Source: an uncultured Actinomycetes bacterium (GTDB lineage Bacteria; Actinomycetota; Thermoleophilia; Miltoncostaeales; Miltoncostaeaceae). From it: a stretch of DNA of 7,339 bases. Where the stretch lies: the NCBI GenBank assembly GCA_937862675.1, contig CALMEC010000174.1:1-7339 (forward strand), read 5' to 3'. The notes below the pieces were generated by a model. It made no database searches, was not told where the DNA came from, and saw only the letters and a list, made by a program, of their open reading frames with translations. The position numbers and the translations under genes were made by a program. Shown piece by piece: positions 5,796-7,339 of the stretch. Positions within the stretch are counted from its first letter, which is position 1. The number at the start of each line of letters is the position of its first letter.

Positions 5796-6625
5796 TCGAC
5801 GCCGATGCGCTCCGCATCATCGACCTCGCGCTCGACGAGGACCTCGGCACCGGGGACGTGACGAGCATCGCAACGATCTCGGCCGACCTCACCTGCAGTG
5901 CCACCATCCTGGCGAAGGAGGAGGGCGTCGTCGCCGGACTGCCGGTCGTGACCGAGGTCTTCCGCCGTGTCGACCCCTCCATCGAGGTCACACTGACGGC
6001 AACGGACGGCGACCTCATCGCCGAGGTCCCCACGGTGCTGGCCACGATCGACGGCCCGGCGCGCGGCGTCCTCTCGGGAGAGCGCACGGCGCTCAACATC
6101 CTGGGTCACCTCTGCGGCGTCGCAACCGTCACCCGGCGCTATGTGGACGCCGTCGCGGGCACCGGCGCCGGGATCCTCGACACCCGCAAGACCCTGCCGG
6201 GGCTCCGGGGACTCGACAAGTACGCGGTCGCCTGCGGCGGCGGTATCAACCACCGCATCGGCCTTTACGACGCGATCCTCATCAAGGACAACCACCTCGA
6301 CGCCGCGGGCGGCGTCCGCGCGGCCGTCGCCGCGGCACGCGCCGCATACCCCGACCTCAACCTCACCGTGGAGGTCGAGCGCGACGATCAGCTCCGTGAC
6401 GCCATTGACAGTGGCGCCCAGCGGATCATGCTGGACAACATGTCGCCGCAGCGCATGCGTGACGCGGTGGCACTCGTGGCGGGACGCGCCGAGGTCGAGG
6501 CCTCGGGCGGCATCACCCTCGACAACGTGCGTGAGGTGGCGGAGACGGGAGTCGACGTCATCTCAATCGGCGCCATCACCCATTCGGCCACCTGGCTCGA
6601 CGTCTCACTGGAGGTACATCGATGA
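5792..6625 (+). CDS. nadC: Nicotinate-nucleotide pyrophosphorylase (quinolinate phosphoribosyltransferase, NadC)
   Basis: A 277-residue enzyme, the normal family length, that converts quinolinate and PRPP to nicotinate mononucleotide, CO2 and pyrophosphate. The N-terminal domain has LDEDLGTGDVTS (14-25) and KEEGVVAGLPV. The barrel carries the substrate-binding residues GERTALNIL (Arg98), DTRKTLPGLRGLDKYAV (Arg132, Lys133), GGGINHRIGL (His154, Arg155) and ILIKDNHL (Lys165). LDNMSP, EASGGI and ISIGAITHS follow as usual. The start is GTG at 5792, with GGAG at 5783-5786 five nt upstream; it overlaps the nadB stop as GTGA, indicating translational coupling. The stop overlaps nadA as ATGA. No missing key residue is seen. 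Confidence 0.96.
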   Translation: MIDADALRIIDLALDEDLGTGDVTSIATISADLTCSATILAKEEGVVAGLPVVTEVFRRVDPSIEVTLTATDGDLIAEVPTVLATIDGPARGVLSGERTALNILGHLCGVATVTRRYVDAVAGTGAGILDTRKTLPGLRGLDKYAVACGGGINHRIGLYDAILIKDNHLDAAGGVRAAVAAARAAYPDLNLTVEVERDDQLRDAIDSGAQRIMLDNMSPQRMRDAVALVAGRAEVEASGGITLDNVREVAETGVDVISIGAITHSATWLDVSLEVHR

Positions 6626-7339
6626 CGACAGCGGAGATCACCCTCATCCAGGAGGAGGTCCGCGCACTCGCGCGTGAGCGCGGCGCGCTGCTCATCGCCC
6701 ACAACTACCAGCTGCCCGAGGTCCAGGACGTGGCGGACTACGTGGGCGACTCGCTGGGTCTCTCCCGTCAGGCCGCGGCCACCGACTCCGAGGCCATCGT
6801 CTTCTGCGGCGTCCACTTCATGGCCGAGACCGCCAGCATCCTGTCGCCCGACAAGACGGTCCTCCTTCCCGACCTCGGGGCAGGCTGCTCACTGGCCGAC
6901 TCCATCACCGCCGACCAGCTGCGCGCCTGGAAGGCGCAGCACCCTGGCGCCGTCGTGGTGAGCTACGTCAACACGACCGCCGAGGTCAAGGCCGAGAGCG
7001 ACTACTGCTGCACCAGCGGCAACGCCAAGGCCATCGTCGAGTCCATTCCGGAGGACAAGGAGATCCTCTTCCTCCCCGACCAGTTCCTCGGGATGTGGGT
7101 CGAGAACATCACCGGACGCAAGCTCAACAAGTGGCTGGGCGAGTGCCACGTGCACGCCGCGATCCACCCCGACGACATCGACGCGGCGCGGGCCGAGCAT
7201 CCGGGTGCCGAGCTCCTCGTGCACCCGGAGTGCGGGTGCGCCAGCAAGTGCATGGCGTTCGCCGACAACCGGACGCACATCCTCTCCACCGAGAAGATGG
7301 TCACCTACGCGAAGGAGTCGCCGGCCGACACGTTCCTGG
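6622..7339 (+). CDS. nadA: Quinolinate synthase (NadA), 3' partial
   Basis: The frame is open to the right edge; 239 residues are visible. NadA is a [4Fe-4S] enzyme that condenses iminoaspartate with dihydroxyacetone phosphate to quinolinate. Visible motifs are LIAHNYQLPEVQDVADYVGDS (His27, Tyr29), FCGVHFMAETASIL (61-74), GAGCSLADS (Cys89), YVNTTAEVKAESD, FLPDQFLG, GECHVHAAI (Cys175) and HPECGCASKC (Cys204, 206, 210). By context Cys89 and Cys175 match the first two cluster ligands of the E. coli enzyme (113 and 200). In the longer Bacillus-like class the HPEC cysteine is also conserved. The third ligand lies beyond the window. The ATG has GGAGGT (6610-6615) 6 nt upstream and overlaps the nadC stop by 4 bp. 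The operon may continue past the edge. Confidence 0.96.
   Translation, partial: MTTAEITLIQEEVRALARERGALLIAHNYQLPEVQDVADYVGDSLGLSRQAAATDSEAIVFCGVHFMAETASILSPDKTVLLPDLGAGCSLADSITADQLRAWKAQHPGAVVVSYVNTTAEVKAESDYCCTSGNAKAIVESIPEDKEILFLPDQFLGMWVENITGRKLNKWLGECHVHAAIHPDDIDAARAEHPGAELLVHPECGCASKCMAFADNRTHILSTEKMVTYAKESPADTFL

Noticed and set aside
5335..6399. 354-codon + strand frame across nadB and nadC
   Set aside because: It is Arg/Pro-rich shadow translation; the nadC frame with full catalytic motifs covers the same DNA.

Overview
The window is high-GC bacterial DNA with tightly packed genes and no tRNA, rRNA, CRISPR array or mobile element that I can see. The first two genes encode exported proteins of a style I associate with Thermoleophilia (Solirubrobacter/Conexibacter/Patulibacter-like Actinobacteria): a Cys-bracketed Ig-like module (CDFTFPVPCP, then LDTTTLPDGIHS and RAEDAAGNT) and a delta-60-repeat protein. 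The lineage is inferred from these protein styles, not measured.

Left third (1-2578, + strand): the 3' part of a gene for a secreted Ig/Fn3-like protein with a thrombospondin type 3-like calcium motif, then a complete gene for a secreted protein with degenerate delta-60 repeats. Middle (2579-2965): a gap between convergent genes holding a strong 60-nt hairpin after the + gene, a second hairpin just after the - gene, and about 260 bases I cannot assign. Next, on the - strand (2966-3439), is a stand-alone hemerythrin (HHE) diiron protein.

Right half (3632-7339): a complete regulatory and biosynthetic unit for NAD. A Nudix-related regulator of the NrtR type (- strand, 3632-4360) diverges from nadB, nadC and nadA (+ strand, 4362 to beyond the window end). 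NadB (L-aspartate oxidase) makes iminoaspartate, NadA (quinolinate synthase) condenses it with dihydroxyacetone phosphate to quinolinate, and NadC (quinolinate phosphoribosyltransferase) makes nicotinate mononucleotide. The three genes overlap by 4 bp at each junction, so they are probably one translationally coupled operon.

The most interesting point is the divergent start. The ATG of nrtR and an ATG of nadB overlap inside a single CATG, leaving no intergenic DNA. A near-perfect 23-bp palindrome (4364-4386) lies inside the first codons of nadB, over the predicted nrtR -10 box and ribosome binding site. A TANNNT-type extended -10 box sits 7 nt before the nadB ATG, which suggests a leaderless nadB mRNA. 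The regulator's Nudix box has lost its catalytic glutamates, as expected of a ligand-sensing repressor rather than a hydrolase. The simplest model is that one operator controls both directions, with the control DNA embedded in coding sequence.
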